From Bordetella ansorpii (GTDB lineage: Bacteria; Pseudomonadota; Gammaproteobacteria; Burkholderiales; Burkholderiaceae_B): a stretch of DNA of 64,000 nt. The stretch covers positions 1 through 64,000 of the forward strand of contig NZ_FKBS01000029.1 of the NCBI RefSeq assembly GCF_900078315.1. Direction: 5' to 3'. Shown in pieces: positions 38,219 through 46,896 of the stretch. A model generated the notes under the pieces. It worked only from the letters and a program-made list of their open reading frames with translations. It ran no database searches and was not told the origin of the DNA. The first letter of the stretch is position 1. Every line of letters begins with the position of its first letter. The translations under genes were made by a program, and so were the position numbers.

Positions 38219-38827
38219 ATGCAGTTCAACACCTGGCTTTTGCTCCTGGTCACTACCCTCGGCATCTCATTGACGCCGGGACCCAACGCCCTTCTGGTCC
38301 TGACACACGGCGCCATGCACGGCTCAAGAAGGACCCTGTCCACCATCGCGGGCGGCCTTGCCGGATTCGTGGCCATGATCGCCCTGTGCCTGTTCGGAAT
38401 CGCCGCACTGGTCCAGGCTTCGGTGCACGGGCTGACCGCCCTGAAATGGATAGGCGGCGCCTATCTCATCTGGCTGGGCGCCGGCTTGTGGCGCGCGCCG
38501 CCGATGCAGGTGTCGGCCCCGATCGACAGCCGGTCGGCCCGCCCGGCCGTGTTGTTTCGCCAGGGTCTTTTCTCAGCGTTGGCGAACCCCAAGGCGCTGC
38601 TGCTGTTCAGCGCATTCCTGCCGCAGTTCATCGATCCGCATCGCAGCCTGCTGACGCAGTTCGTGGTGGTTACGGCCACCTATCTTGCGGCGGAATTCGT
38701 GGTGGAGTACCTGATCGCCGCCACCGCGGATCGCGTCCGCCCCTGGCTCGGCAGGATGGGCCGCCGGTTCAATCGGGTTTGCGGCGGGCTGTTCGTCGCC
38801 GTGGGAGCCCTGCTGCCATTGCGCTGA
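38219..38827 (+). CDS. LysE/RhtB family amino-acid exporter
   Basis: 202 residues with about six membrane helices. Start region MQFNTWLLLLVTTLGISLTP then GPNALLVLTHGAMHGSRRT is the LysE hallmark. Further marks are LKWIGGAYLIWLGAGLWR and RQGLFSALANPKALLLFSAF with LPQFIDP. Such inner-membrane proteins export amino acids or homoserine lactones. Divergent from a GcvA-like LysR regulator, and followed at 25 bases by another membrane protein, probably in one transcript. Substrate unknown. Confidence 0.9.
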   Translation: MQFNTWLLLLVTTLGISLTPGPNALLVLTHGAMHGSRRTLSTIAGGLAGFVAMIALCLFGIAALVQASVHGLTALKWIGGAYLIWLGAGLWRAPPMQVSAPIDSRSARPAVLFRQGLFSALANPKALLLFSAFLPQFIDPHRSLLTQFVVVTATYLAAEFVVEYLIAATADRVRPWLGRMGRRFNRVCGGLFVAVGALLPLR

Positions 38828-38852
38828 TGCATGCCTTGGCCCTGGCAACCGC

Positions 38853-39614
38853 ATGGATCTCTTGCTCATCAAGTTAGTTTGCGCCCCGCTGCTGCTGCTG
38901 ACGGCCAGTCTCGCCGCAAGGCGCTGGGGAGCCGCCATAGGGGGGTTCCTCGTCGGGCTTCCGCTGACTTCCGGCCCTGTCTCACTGTTTCTCGCGTTGG
39001 AGCAGGGCCCGTTGTTCGCCATGCACGCGTCGGCGGGCTCCTTGGCGGCCACGACCGGCCAGGCGGCATTCGCCGCCGCGTATTACGCTTTGGCAGGCAA
39101 AGGTTGGTCGACGGCGTTGTCTGGCGCAAGCATCGCATTCGTGGCGGCAGCCATGACGCTTCAATGGAGCGGGCCGCCGGGTATTGCGCTGTTTCTCATC
39201 GCAATACTGGCGCTGGGGACGGCGCTGCAATGGATGCCGGCAGGACAGCACGCCACCAGCCTGCCGCGATCGCTGTGGTGGGATCTGCCCGCACGGATCG
39301 TGATCATGGCCGGCCTGGTGTTGGGCGTGACGATGGGCGCCCGGCATATGGGCGCCGGCCCGGCAGGCGTCCTGGCATCCTTTCCTTTCATGGCCGCCGT
39401 ATTGGGAGGCTTCGCCCATCGAATGCAAGGCGCTGAATCGGCGAGGCTCGTGATGCGAGGCCTGTGCGCCGGCCTGTTCGGGTTTGCCGCCTTCTTCTAC
39501 GTCGTCAGCCTTGCTGTAACGCGCCTGCCCTATGGCGTGGCTTATGGGCTGGCTATTGTCTGCGCACTGGGCGTTCAAGCCATGGCATTGCGTTTGATCC
39601 GGGCATCCGTCTAG
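38853..39614 (+). CDS. Integral membrane protein of unknown function
   Basis: 253 residues, about eight hydrophobic segments, no family recognised. The two halves look alike: GGFLVGLPLTSGPVSLFLAL (about 30-50) and GVLASFPFMAAVLGGFAHR (about 170-190) each end a pair of helices, suggesting an internal duplication. Small loops and many Ala/Gly are typical of transporters or carriers. It follows the LysE-type gene at 25 bases, so it may assist in export. It is convergent with the DUF808 gene. Confidence 0.7.
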   Translation: MDLLLIKLVCAPLLLLTASLAARRWGAAIGGFLVGLPLTSGPVSLFLALEQGPLFAMHASAGSLAATTGQAAFAAAYYALAGKGWSTALSGASIAFVAAAMTLQWSGPPGIALFLIAILALGTALQWMPAGQHATSLPRSLWWDLPARIVIMAGLVLGVTMGARHMGAGPAGVLASFPFMAAVLGGFAHRMQGAESARLVMRGLCAGLFGFAAFFYVVSLAVTRLPYGVAYGLAIVCALGVQAMALRLIRASV

Positions 39615-39653
39615 TCGCCCGCCTCACCGATCAGTGCTCAGGCGGTCTTGGGC

Positions 39654-40562
39654 TTATCTCCGGCCAAGCATCTTCTTGATCAGCATCACGGCTCCGACGA
39701 TGACGCCACCGGCCACGATGCCGACGATTGCCCCGGCCAGGGTATTGACCAACCCCTGCACCAGCCCATTCGACCCGCTGGCCGCCACCACCGCCTCGAC
39801 GGCATGCGCCACCGCGGGCACGCCGTGCACCAGGATCGAGCCGCCGACCATGAACATGGCCGCCGTGCCGACCACCGACAAGGTCTTCATCAGATAGGGT
39901 GCAGCCGAGACGATGCCCCGGCCCAGGCCCTGGGCGAACGCCGAACTGCGCTGGCTCAGCGCCAGGCCCCAGTCGTCCAGCCGCACGATGCCGGCCACAA
40001 GGGCATACACGCCCACCGTCACCAACAAGGCCACGCCCGCCAGCGTCAGCGCCTGCGTCATCAGCGTCGCGCCCGCCACCGCGCCCAGCGCGATGGCGAT
40101 GATTTCGGCGGACAGGATGAAGTCGGTACGCACCGCGCCCTTGATCTTGGTCTTCTCGAAGGCCACCACGTCCACGTTCGGGTCCTGCAAGGCCCGCACG
40201 CGTTCGGCATGCCTGCCTTCATCGGCATGCAGCACCTTGTGCATCACCTTCTCGAAGCCCTCGTAGCAGAGAAAGGCCCCGCCCAGCATCAGCAGCGGGG
40301 TCACCAGCCAGGGCGCGAACGCGCTGATCAGCAAGGCGGCCGGCACCAGGATCACCTTGTTCAGCAACGATCCCTTGGCCACCGCCCAGACCACGGCCAG
40401 CTCGCGGTTGACCGGCACGCCCGTGACCTGTTGCGCATTCAGGGCCAGATCGTCGCCCAAGACGCCGGCGGACTTCTTCAGGGCGACCTTGCTCATGGCC
40501 GCCACGTCGTCCAACAGCATGGCGATGTCATCGAATACCGCGAAAAAGCTGCTGCCCGCCAT
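39654..40562 (-). CDS. DUF808 family inner-membrane protein
   Basis: 302 residues. The opening MAGSSFFAVFDDIAMLLDDV then AAMSKVALKKSAGVLGDDLA, followed by QQVTGVPVNRELAVVWAVAK and VTPLLMLGGAFLCYEGFEK, is the DUF808 (YedI-type) pattern. There are about seven hydrophobic segments, including a long GLVQGLVNTLAGAIVGIVAG at the C-terminus. Function is not established. It is transcribed alone, convergent with the preceding membrane protein gene. Confidence 0.85.
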   Translation of the reverse strand: MAGSSFFAVFDDIAMLLDDVAAMSKVALKKSAGVLGDDLALNAQQVTGVPVNRELAVVWAVAKGSLLNKVILVPAALLISAFAPWLVTPLLMLGGAFLCYEGFEKVMHKVLHADEGRHAERVRALQDPNVDVVAFEKTKIKGAVRTDFILSAEIIAIALGAVAGATLMTQALTLAGVALLVTVGVYALVAGIVRLDDWGLALSQRSSAFAQGLGRGIVSAAPYLMKTLSVVGTAAMFMVGGSILVHGVPAVAHAVEAVVAASGSNGLVQGLVNTLAGAIVGIVAGGVIVGAVMLIKKMLGRR

Positions 40563-40718
40563 TTTTTAAGCCCATTGAAAGCCGAGAATGGCGGGAGTGT
40601 ATCCGCGGGATATGACGGGCTATGTAAGGGTGCGTATCGCCGTTTCAGGAAGTTTTGACACCTGCTGTGTGGCACGGGAGCATGCGGCGGGCCTGCGTGC
40701 AGCCGTCCCGCATGCGTG

Positions 40719-41690
40719 TCACTCCCGGATATACCCGATCGCCTTGGAGAACAGTGCCCGCTGTTCCTGCAGATATTGGCCGTACTCCTTCGGCCCCAGC
40801 ACGCGGGTTTCCGCCCCGATCGTGCCCAGCGTCTTGGTCACCTCGTCACCATGCTCGGCCACCACCTTGCGCACCGCCTGGTACAGCTTGTCGACCACCT
40901 CGGGCGGCGTATCCTTGGGCGCCACCACGCCGTAGATCGTCGGGCTGCCCACATCGTAGCCCAGCTCGCGCACCGTCGGCACGTCCGGATAGACCGCCAG
41001 GCGCTTGTCGCTGAACACGGCCAGTGGCCGCAACCCGCCAGACTGGATATGCGCTTGCGCCGGTCCCACGGCGGACACGGCGATGTCCGTATGGCCGCCC
41101 AGCAGCGCCGTCACGGCCGGCGTGCTGCCCTGGAACGGGATATGGCGCAGCTTGATCCTGGCCTCATGGGCAAAGGTCTCGCCCAGCAGATGGCTGATGC
41201 CCAGCGCGCCCGAGGTGCCGTACGCAATGCCATCGGGCCGCGCCTTCGCGTCGGCCACCACGTCGGCCAGCGTCTTGTACTTCGACTTGCCCGGCGCCAC
41301 GATCATCATGCCGCCCAGCGAAATGCCCGCCACCGGCGCGAAGGAGTCGGTGGTGTATTTCATCTCCTTGTTGGCCAGAGGCACCACCACCAGAGAGCCT
41401 GGCGAACTGCCCACGATGGTATAGCCGTCCGGCGGCGCCGAGGCCGTGAAGGCCGCGCCAATACCACCGCCTGCGCCAGGCTTGTAGTTCATCACGATGG
41501 GATGCCCCAGGTACTGACCCATGCGTTCCGTCACGGGCCGCAGCATCTGGTCAGTGTCGCCGGGCGCGAAGGGAATCACCAGTTGCACTGGCTTGTCGGG
41601 AAAGGCCTTCTGGGCCAGCACCGGGCCGCTCATCGCCAATCCGAGCGCGATCGACGCCAACGCGCCTCGCCATGCGTGGATGTGTTGCAT
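40719..41690 (-). CDS. Bug/TctC family periplasmic solute receptor
   Basis: 323 residues with a signal peptide (about 1-26, ending VLAQ). Family pattern: FPDKPVQLVIPFAPGDTDQM, IVMNYKPGAGGGIGAAFTA, PDGYTIVGSSPGSLVVVP, IAYGTSGALGISHLLGETF and LGGHTDIAVSAVGPAQAHI. Bug proteins bind carboxylates such as tricarboxylates or aromatic acids in the periplasm; the cognate TctAB permease is not encoded nearby. AGGAG six bases before the ATG. It is the last gene of the cluster with CMD and two SDR genes, so it probably delivers or senses the compound those enzymes handle. Confidence 0.9.
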   Translation of the reverse strand: MQHIHAWRGALASIALGLAMSGPVLAQKAFPDKPVQLVIPFAPGDTDQMLRPVTERMGQYLGHPIVMNYKPGAGGGIGAAFTASAPPDGYTIVGSSPGSLVVVPLANKEMKYTTDSFAPVAGISLGGMMIVAPGKSKYKTLADVVADAKARPDGIAYGTSGALGISHLLGETFAHEARIKLRHIPFQGSTPAVTALLGGHTDIAVSAVGPAQAHIQSGGLRPLAVFSDKRLAVYPDVPTVRELGYDVGSPTIYGVVAPKDTPPEVVDKLYQAVRKVVAEHGDEVTKTLGTIGAETRVLGPKEYGQYLQEQRALFSKAIGYIRE

Positions 41691-41753
41691 GTCTGTCTCC
41701 TTTGGTTTGGACGGGCCGGCTTTGTCGTTTTTGCCGGCTTTTCTACTGATCAG

Positions 41754-42266
41754 TCATTCGTGGTCTACCTGGATGGCCTCCAAAAAGCGCGACACCATGT
41801 TGTAGGCCCCTACCGTGGCGGTGATCTCGACGATCTCCTTGTCGTTGAAGGCGGCGCGCAAGGCGGCAAACGTCGTGTCCTTCACACGGATGTTTCGCGT
41901 CATCTCGTCGCAGTAGGTCAGCGCGGCGCCCTCGCCTTTTTCCAGCGTGCTGAAGTCGCCGGTCTTCAGCGCGGCCACCTGGGCATCGGTGCAGCCCGCT
42001 TTCACCGCGATGGGCAGATGCTGCTCGAACTCGTAGTCCGCGTCGTTCAGCACCGCGACCCGCAGGATCAGCAGTTCGCGCAGCCTCGGGGTCAGGCTGC
42101 TTTTCTGGCGGATCGCCGTCAGATAGGTCAGCCAGCCTTCGGCCACGGGCGGGCTGTTCAGCAGCATGCGGTACAGATTGGGCAGGCTGGAACGCTCTTT
42201 CCGGATGCGCTCCACCAGCGGGCGGGTGTCGGGGTGGTTGATGTCGGCGTAATCGACTCGTGCCAT
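41754..42266 (-). CDS. Carboxymuconolactone decarboxylase family protein (no CxxC)
   Basis: 170 residues. The CMD fold is recognisable from LYRMLLNSPPVAEGWLTYL, LTPRLRELLILRVAVLNDAD and AGCTDAQVAALKTGDFS. The CxxC found in AhpD-like members is absent; the equivalent segment reads DADYEFEQH, which suggests a lactone decarboxylase or other non-redox role. The encoding gene sits between a Bug receptor and two SDR genes on the same strand. AAGGAG is 11 bases before the ATG. Confidence 0.82.
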   Translation of the reverse strand: MARVDYADINHPDTRPLVERIRKERSSLPNLYRMLLNSPPVAEGWLTYLTAIRQKSSLTPRLRELLILRVAVLNDADYEFEQHLPIAVKAGCTDAQVAALKTGDFSTLEKGEGAALTYCDEMTRNIRVKDTTFAALRAAFNDKEIVEITATVGAYNMVSRFLEAIQVDHE

Positions 42267-42362
42267 CTTCTTTCTGTCTCCTTCGGGTCTGTGTATCGTG
42301 CGTTGTCTTCTAGACGAGGCGTTTGGCCTTGCCTGCGCGTCCAGGGGATAGTGATTATTCGA

Positions 42363-43178
42363 TCAATCGCAGCGGGCGCTCATGCCGCCATCCACCACCA
42401 GCTCGGTGCCTGTAATGAAGCGAGCCTCGTCCGAGGCCAGAAACAAGACGGCATTCGCCGTGTCCCGCCCATCGCCCTCCACCAGCATGGGAATGCGCTT
42501 GCGGCGGCGTTGCAGCAAGGCCTCCACATCGCCCGAACTCTGCTGGCGGGCCAGGAAGGCATCGACCAATGGCGTATGCAGTTGCCCGGGCAGCACCGTG
42601 TTGATGCGCACCCCCTTCGCCGCCAGCTCCACGCCCACCACGCGCCCGAACTGCATCACGCCGGCCTTGGCAGCGGCGTAGCCCACCTGCGCCGCACCGG
42701 TCCAGCGGATGGCCGATGTCGAAGACACGTTCACCACCGCGCCGCCGCCCTGCTCCTGCATGATGGGCAGCACGTGCTGGCAGGTCGTGAAGACCGAGGT
42801 CAGATTCAGGTCGAGCTGCTTCTGCCAGTCCGCTTGCGACAAGGCGGTCGGGCCGCCGGAGATGGGGCCGCCCACGTTGTTGATCAGGATATCGATGCGG
42901 CCGTGGCGTTGATGGGCGTCTCGCACCAGCTCCGCGACCTGCTTCTCGTCCAGCACATCGCAGATCTTCGTTTCGATACGCCCGCGGCTTGTTCCAGCGC
43001 GTTCCAGTGTTTCGGGCAGCGACTCTGGCCGGTTGTCCACGGCGATCACCGTGGCGCCTTCCTGAGCGAAGCGCACGGTGATGGCGCGTCCGTTACCCCA
43101 GCCCGGCCCCACGCAACCCGCTCCGAAGACCAATGCCACCTTGCCGGCCAGACGCCCCGTGCTTTCAGATGCCTGCAT
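42363..43178 (-). CDS. Short-chain dehydrogenase/reductase with GWGNG glycine motif
   Basis: 271 residues. The nucleotide motif is unusual, GAGCVGPGWGNGRA (about residues 19-32), with an insertion relative to TGxxxGIG. The remaining SDR marks are ILINNVGGP, NVSSTSA (Ser), YAAAKAG (Tyr and Lys) and GVRINTVLPGQLHTPLV, with FITGTELVVDGG at the end. It is a close structural sibling of the next gene and 15 bases downstream of it, most likely a tandem duplication with separate substrates. Probably acts in the catabolism served by the Bug receptor. Confidence 0.88.
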   Translation of the reverse strand: MQASESTGRLAGKVALVFGAGCVGPGWGNGRAITVRFAQEGATVIAVDNRPESLPETLERAGTSRGRIETKICDVLDEKQVAELVRDAHQRHGRIDILINNVGGPISGGPTALSQADWQKQLDLNLTSVFTTCQHVLPIMQEQGGGAVVNVSSTSAIRWTGAAQVGYAAAKAGVMQFGRVVGVELAAKGVRINTVLPGQLHTPLVDAFLARQQSSGDVEALLQRRRKRIPMLVEGDGRDTANAVLFLASDEARFITGTELVVDGGMSARCD

Positions 43179-43193
43179 CGATTGCGTCTCCCG

Positions 43194-43988
43194 TCAGCGC
43201 GTGGCCATGGTGATGCCGCCGTCCACCACGATCTGCTGGCCCGTGATGTAGCGGCTTTCGTCGCTGGCCAGGAAGGCCACCGCGTGCGCCACGTCCCAGG
43301 CATCGCCCATGCGGCCGGCCGGCACCTGCTTGTGCCGGTGAGCCACGAAGCCCTCGTAGTCGCCCTTCGCGTACTTCTGCGCCAGACGTTCCACCAATGG
43401 CGTGAACATCAGGCCAGGCACCACCGAATTCAGGCGCACGCCGTCCTGGGCGTACAGGACGGCGGTCGTGGCCGTCATCTGCATCAACGCCGCCTTGGCC
43501 GCCGCATAGCCTACCTGGGGTTTGCCCGCATAACGCAGGCCGGCAATGGATGAAATATTGATGATGGACCCGCCGCCCGCTTCCTTCATGAGAGGAATGA
43601 CGTGCTTGCAGCACAGGAAGGCGGAGGTCAGGTTGACCTGGATCTGATCGTGCCAGGCCTCCTCGCTCATGCTGACGGGGTCGCCGGGTTCGGATCGGCC
43701 CACGTTGTTGACCAGGATGTCGATGCGGCCGTAGGTGTCGAGGCAGGCCTTTATAAGCTGCTGCACTTGCGCGCCGTCTGTGACGTCGCTTTGCTGTACC
43801 GCGATCTTGCCGCCGGCTTCGGCGATGACGTTTGCCGATTGTTTGGCGGCGTCGAGGTTCAGGTCGCAGCCGTAGATCGAGGCGCCTTGCCTCGCGAGCA
43901 CCGCCGCGGTCGCCTTGCCATTGCCCCACCCCTCACCCAGCGTGCCGCACCCTGTCACGAGCGCTACCTTTCCATCAAGGCGAAACAT
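43194..43988 (-). CDS. Short-chain dehydrogenase/reductase with GWGNG glycine motif
   Basis: 264 residues. It has GCGTLGEGWGNGKA (about 14-27), the same unusual cofactor motif as the neighbouring SDR, with ILVNNVGRSEPGD, NISSIAGLRY, YAAAKAA and GVRLNSVVPGLMFTPLV. The C-terminus YITGQQIVVDGGITMA is normal. First gene of the four-gene cluster; GGAG five bases before the ATG. It is divergent from a LysR gene across 92 bases, which probably regulates the cluster. Confidence 0.88.
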   Translation of the reverse strand: MFRLDGKVALVTGCGTLGEGWGNGKATAAVLARQGASIYGCDLNLDAAKQSANVIAEAGGKIAVQQSDVTDGAQVQQLIKACLDTYGRIDILVNNVGRSEPGDPVSMSEEAWHDQIQVNLTSAFLCCKHVIPLMKEAGGGSIINISSIAGLRYAGKPQVGYAAAKAALMQMTATTAVLYAQDGVRLNSVVPGLMFTPLVERLAQKYAKGDYEGFVAHRHKQVPAGRMGDAWDVAHAVAFLASDESRYITGQQIVVDGGITMATR

Positions 43989-44080
43989 CCCAGCTCCAAA
44001 GAGAGATCGTGATGGACAGGCTAAGGCAGGTTGGCAGGGAGATTAAGTTCCGATGTGAACGCTATTCATAGACAAAAAGA

Positions 44081-45007
44081 ATGAATCTGACGACGAGACA
44101 ACTCAGGATATTTGTGTTGCTGGCGGAGACGCTTAGCTTTCATCGAACGGCGGAGATGCTGCATGTGACGCAGCCCACGTTGAGCAAGCTGGTGAAGGAG
44201 ATCGAGGAAGGGTTGGGGATCAAGCTGTTCGAGCGGAGTACCCGGATGGTGAGGTTGTCGCGGGAGGGGCAGGATATTCTGGAGACGGCGAAGAGGATTA
44301 CGGCGCTGCATGCGAAGGGGATGCAGGAGTTGGAGCAGCGGTTGCGGGAGAGGAATAACCGGGTGGCGTTGGCGGCGTTGCCGACGTTGGCCGCGTCGGT
44401 GATTCCGCAGGTGATTCGGAATTTGACGGCCAGGGATCCGAGGATTCGGGTGGAGGTGTTTGATCCGGTGGCTAATGAGGCGTTGGCGTTACTCAGGGAT
44501 CGGAGGGTGGATATTGCGGTGACGGCGAAGCAGGATGAGAGTGCTGCGGACTTGGTTTATGAGGAGTTGTTTACCGAACCGTTCGTGCTGTTTCACAGTG
44601 AGCGGATGGTGCCGTCCGTGAAGGAGTGGTCGCCAGCAGCGCTAGCGGAGTTGCCGTTGATCAGCATGCCGCCGGGCACTAGCGTGCGGGTGTTGACGGA
44701 GCGGGCGTTCCAGGAGGCTGGACAGCCCTTTAATCCGGTGTACTCGTTGAGGGACTTGAATACGATCACTCGGTTCGTGCAGGGGGAATGTGGGGTGGCG
44801 CTATTACCGGAATCGTCGATTGATAGCGAGGGGCAGAGGGGAATGCGTAAAGGCCTGCTGCGAGGGGCTTTGACGCGGTCAGTGGGAATGTACGTGAGGA
44901 GAGAGTATCGAGCGTCGGCCTTGGTGGGAATGGCTCTGGCCGAGTTGAGATTAGCGGGCAGAGATCGACAGATTGACGCCATTGTTTCCGGCAGGGCAAC
45001 ACCATGA
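44081..45007 (+). CDS. LysR family transcriptional regulator with G-rich codon use
   Basis: 308 residues. HTH at about 1-60 with RQLRIFVLLAETLSFHRTAE and MLHVTQPTLSKLVKEIEEGL. Full effector domain. It is divergent from the SDR/CMD/Bug cluster and probably regulates it. Codon use is clearly different from neighbours: many codons end in G (TTG, GCG, AGG, GAG, CGG), where adjacent genes prefer C, giving a purine-rich coding strand. This may reflect a different origin or local mutation history. The following CMD gene starts 118 bases after its stop. Confidence 0.88.
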   Translation: MNLTTRQLRIFVLLAETLSFHRTAEMLHVTQPTLSKLVKEIEEGLGIKLFERSTRMVRLSREGQDILETAKRITALHAKGMQELEQRLRERNNRVALAALPTLAASVIPQVIRNLTARDPRIRVEVFDPVANEALALLRDRRVDIAVTAKQDESAADLVYEELFTEPFVLFHSERMVPSVKEWSPAALAELPLISMPPGTSVRVLTERAFQEAGQPFNPVYSLRDLNTITRFVQGECGVALLPESSIDSEGQRGMRKGLLRGALTRSVGMYVRREYRASALVGMALAELRLAGRDRQIDAIVSGRATP

Positions 45008-45125
45008 TCCCATCGCCCTACCTTCTGCCGCGCCGCCCCCAGACCTACGATTCCCATGCACTTCCTCCCGCCACGGGCGGCGCCGCCGCACCGCCGGCCC
45101 CCTTTTCCAATGGAGAAATCCCATC

Positions 45126-45605
45126 ATGAGTCAACGTCTGAACGCGTTTGCGCAATCGCCGGAGCTTTTCAAGAAATTCATCGAATTCGGCATGCTGTTG
45201 AAGTCCGGCGCGATCGAGCAGCCGATCCTGCACCTGATCGAGATCCGCGCGTCGCAGCTCAACGGCTGCGGGTTCTGCCTGGACATGCACGTCAAGCAGG
45301 CGAAGATCGATGGTGAACACGAGCTGCGCCTGCACCACCTGGCGATCTGGCGCGAATCGACGGAGTTCACGCCACGCGAACGCGCCTGCCTGGCTTGGAC
45401 GGAAGCCCTGACGACGCTGGGCGCCCACGGCGTATCCGACGAGATCTACGAGCGCGTGCGCACGCAACTGTCGGAAAAGGAGATCTCCGACCTCAGCTTC
45501 GCGGTCATGGCGATCAATGGCTGGAACCGCCTGAACGTGGGGTTCCAGACCGTGCCGGGCTCGGCCGACAAGGCCTATGGCCTGGACAAGGCCAAGTTCA
45601 ACTGA
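45126..45605 (+). CDS. AhpD/carboxymuconolactone decarboxylase family alkylhydroperoxidase
   Basis: 159 residues. The redox motif CGFCLDMH has Cys48, Cys51 and His55, and the surrounding QPILHLIEIRASQLNG and TPRERACLAWTEALTTL are typical of AhpD-like peroxidases. Such proteins reduce hydroperoxides via the Cys pair. It starts a run with an epimerase-like oxidoreductase (9 bases away) and Ohr/OsmC, suggesting peroxide or electrophile defence. In other genomes this CMD protein plus epimerase type is the usual partner of ECF41 sigma factors, and such a sigma factor is encoded 3 kb away. Confidence 0.9.
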   Translation: MSQRLNAFAQSPELFKKFIEFGMLLKSGAIEQPILHLIEIRASQLNGCGFCLDMHVKQAKIDGEHELRLHHLAIWRESTEFTPRERACLAWTEALTTLGAHGVSDEIYERVRTQLSEKEISDLSFAVMAINGWNRLNVGFQTVPGSADKAYGLDKAKFN

Positions 45606-45614
45606 GGACCGGAC

Positions 45615-46370
45615 ATGAAGATCCTCGTTATCGGCGGTACGGGCCTGATCGGCTCGAAACTCGTGAAGCGGCTGGCCGAAGCCGGACACCAGACGATCCC
45701 GGCCTCGCCCGCCACCGGGGTGAACACGGTGACCGGAGAAGGCCTGGATGCGGCGCTGGCCGGCGTGGACACCGTGGTGGACGTGGCCAATTCGCCTTCC
45801 TTCGAAGACGAAGCCGTGCTGGCGTTCTTCCAGGCCTCCGGCCGCAACCTGCTGGCGGCCGAGGCGCGCGCCGGCGTGCGCCATCACGTGGCGCTGTCGG
45901 TGGTCGGCACGCAGCGGCTGGCCGAAAGCGGCTACTTCCGCGGCAAGATTGCGCAGGAGGCGCTCATCCAGGCGGGCAAGATCCCCTACACGATCGTGCA
46001 CAGCACCCAGTTCTTCGAGTTCCTGGGAGGCATCCTGCAAGCGGGCGCCGTCGGCAACGAAGTCCGGCTGTCGCCCGCGTTTGTCCAGCCCATCGCCTCG
46101 GACGACGTAGCGCAGGCCATGGCCGACTTCGCTGTGGGAAGGCCGCTGAACGGTACGGTGGAGATCGCCGGCCCGCAGCGGGTCCGCCTGGCGGACCTGG
46201 TGCTGGACTACATGGGCAAGATCGGTGACACACGCACCGTCGTGGCCGACCGGCGCGCGCGCTATTTCGGCGCGCTGCTCGACGACAGCACGCTGGTTCC
46301 CGGAACGTCCCCCCGCCTGGGCACGATCGACTTCGACACCTGGTTCAGCCGCGCGGGCGCCAGGGCCTGA
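45615..46370 (+). CDS. NAD(P)-binding epimerase/oxidoreductase-like protein
   Basis: 251 residues. Rossmann motif GGTGLIGSKLV (8-18) places it in the atypical SDR/NmrA-epimerase group. It has HHVALSVVGTQRL, GYFRGKIAQEALIQAG and YTIVHSTQFFEFLGG (ligand-binding loop), with the usual downstream PIASDDVAQAMAD. The classical YxxxK catalytic pair is replaced by YFRGK. It starts nine bases after the AhpD-like gene, so the two are co-transcribed; with that partner it matches the CMD-oxidoreductase-epimerase (COE) set linked to ECF41. The reaction is unknown. Confidence 0.82.
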   Translation: MKILVIGGTGLIGSKLVKRLAEAGHQTIPASPATGVNTVTGEGLDAALAGVDTVVDVANSPSFEDEAVLAFFQASGRNLLAAEARAGVRHHVALSVVGTQRLAESGYFRGKIAQEALIQAGKIPYTIVHSTQFFEFLGGILQAGAVGNEVRLSPAFVQPIASDDVAQAMADFAVGRPLNGTVEIAGPQRVRLADLVLDYMGKIGDTRTVVADRRARYFGALLDDSTLVPGTSPRLGTIDFDTWFSRAGARA

Positions 46371-46393
46371 TCACGGCGCACGAGGGATCCCCC

Positions 46394-46888
46394 ATGAGCA
46401 GACCGCAACGGCCCTCTCCCGCGTTTCTCGACAAGTACCAGGGCCAGCCATTCCACGCGCTGTACACCACCAGCGTGACGGTGCGAGGCGGCGAGGCCCA
46501 GCACGGCCGCGCGTCCGGCATCGCGATGTCGGATGACGGCGAACTGGCGGTCGAGTTGCGTCTGCCGGTCGAATTGGGCGGGGCCGGAGGCGGCACCAAC
46601 CCCGAACAACTGTTCGCCGCCAGCTATGCGGCCTGCTTCCACGGGGCGCTGGCCCTGCTGGCCGAACGCGCCGGCGTCCCGTTCGGGGATGCCGCAGTGA
46701 CCGTGACAGTGTCGTTCGGCCGGGATGCGGTGGATGGGCTGTTCGCCTTGCAGGCGGACATCAACATACACATGCCCGGCGTCGACAGGGCCTTGGCCGA
46801 GGAGCTGGTGCGCAACACCGAGCGCCTCTGCCCCTACGCCAAGATGGCGCAGGACGGCATCCGAAGCTCGGTGGTCCTCACGCCATAA
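46394..46888 (+). CDS. Ohr/OsmC family organic hydroperoxide reductase
   Basis: 164 residues, Ohr-like. The catalytic Cys81 is in AACFHGAL and the resolving Cys146 in LCPYAKM, as in Ohr, which reduces organic hydroperoxides using lipoyl groups. Upstream YTTSVTVRGGEAQHGRASG and GTNPEQLFAASYAA are family features. It lies 24 bases after the epimerase gene and is convergent with a LysR gene; here the regulator is not the usual MarR-type OhrR. Confidence 0.88.
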   Translation: MSRPQRPSPAFLDKYQGQPFHALYTTSVTVRGGEAQHGRASGIAMSDDGELAVELRLPVELGGAGGGTNPEQLFAASYAACFHGALALLAERAGVPFGDAAVTVTVSFGRDAVDGLFALQADINIHMPGVDRALAEELVRNTERLCPYAKMAQDGIRSSVVLTP

Positions 46889-46896
46889 ACAGCCTG

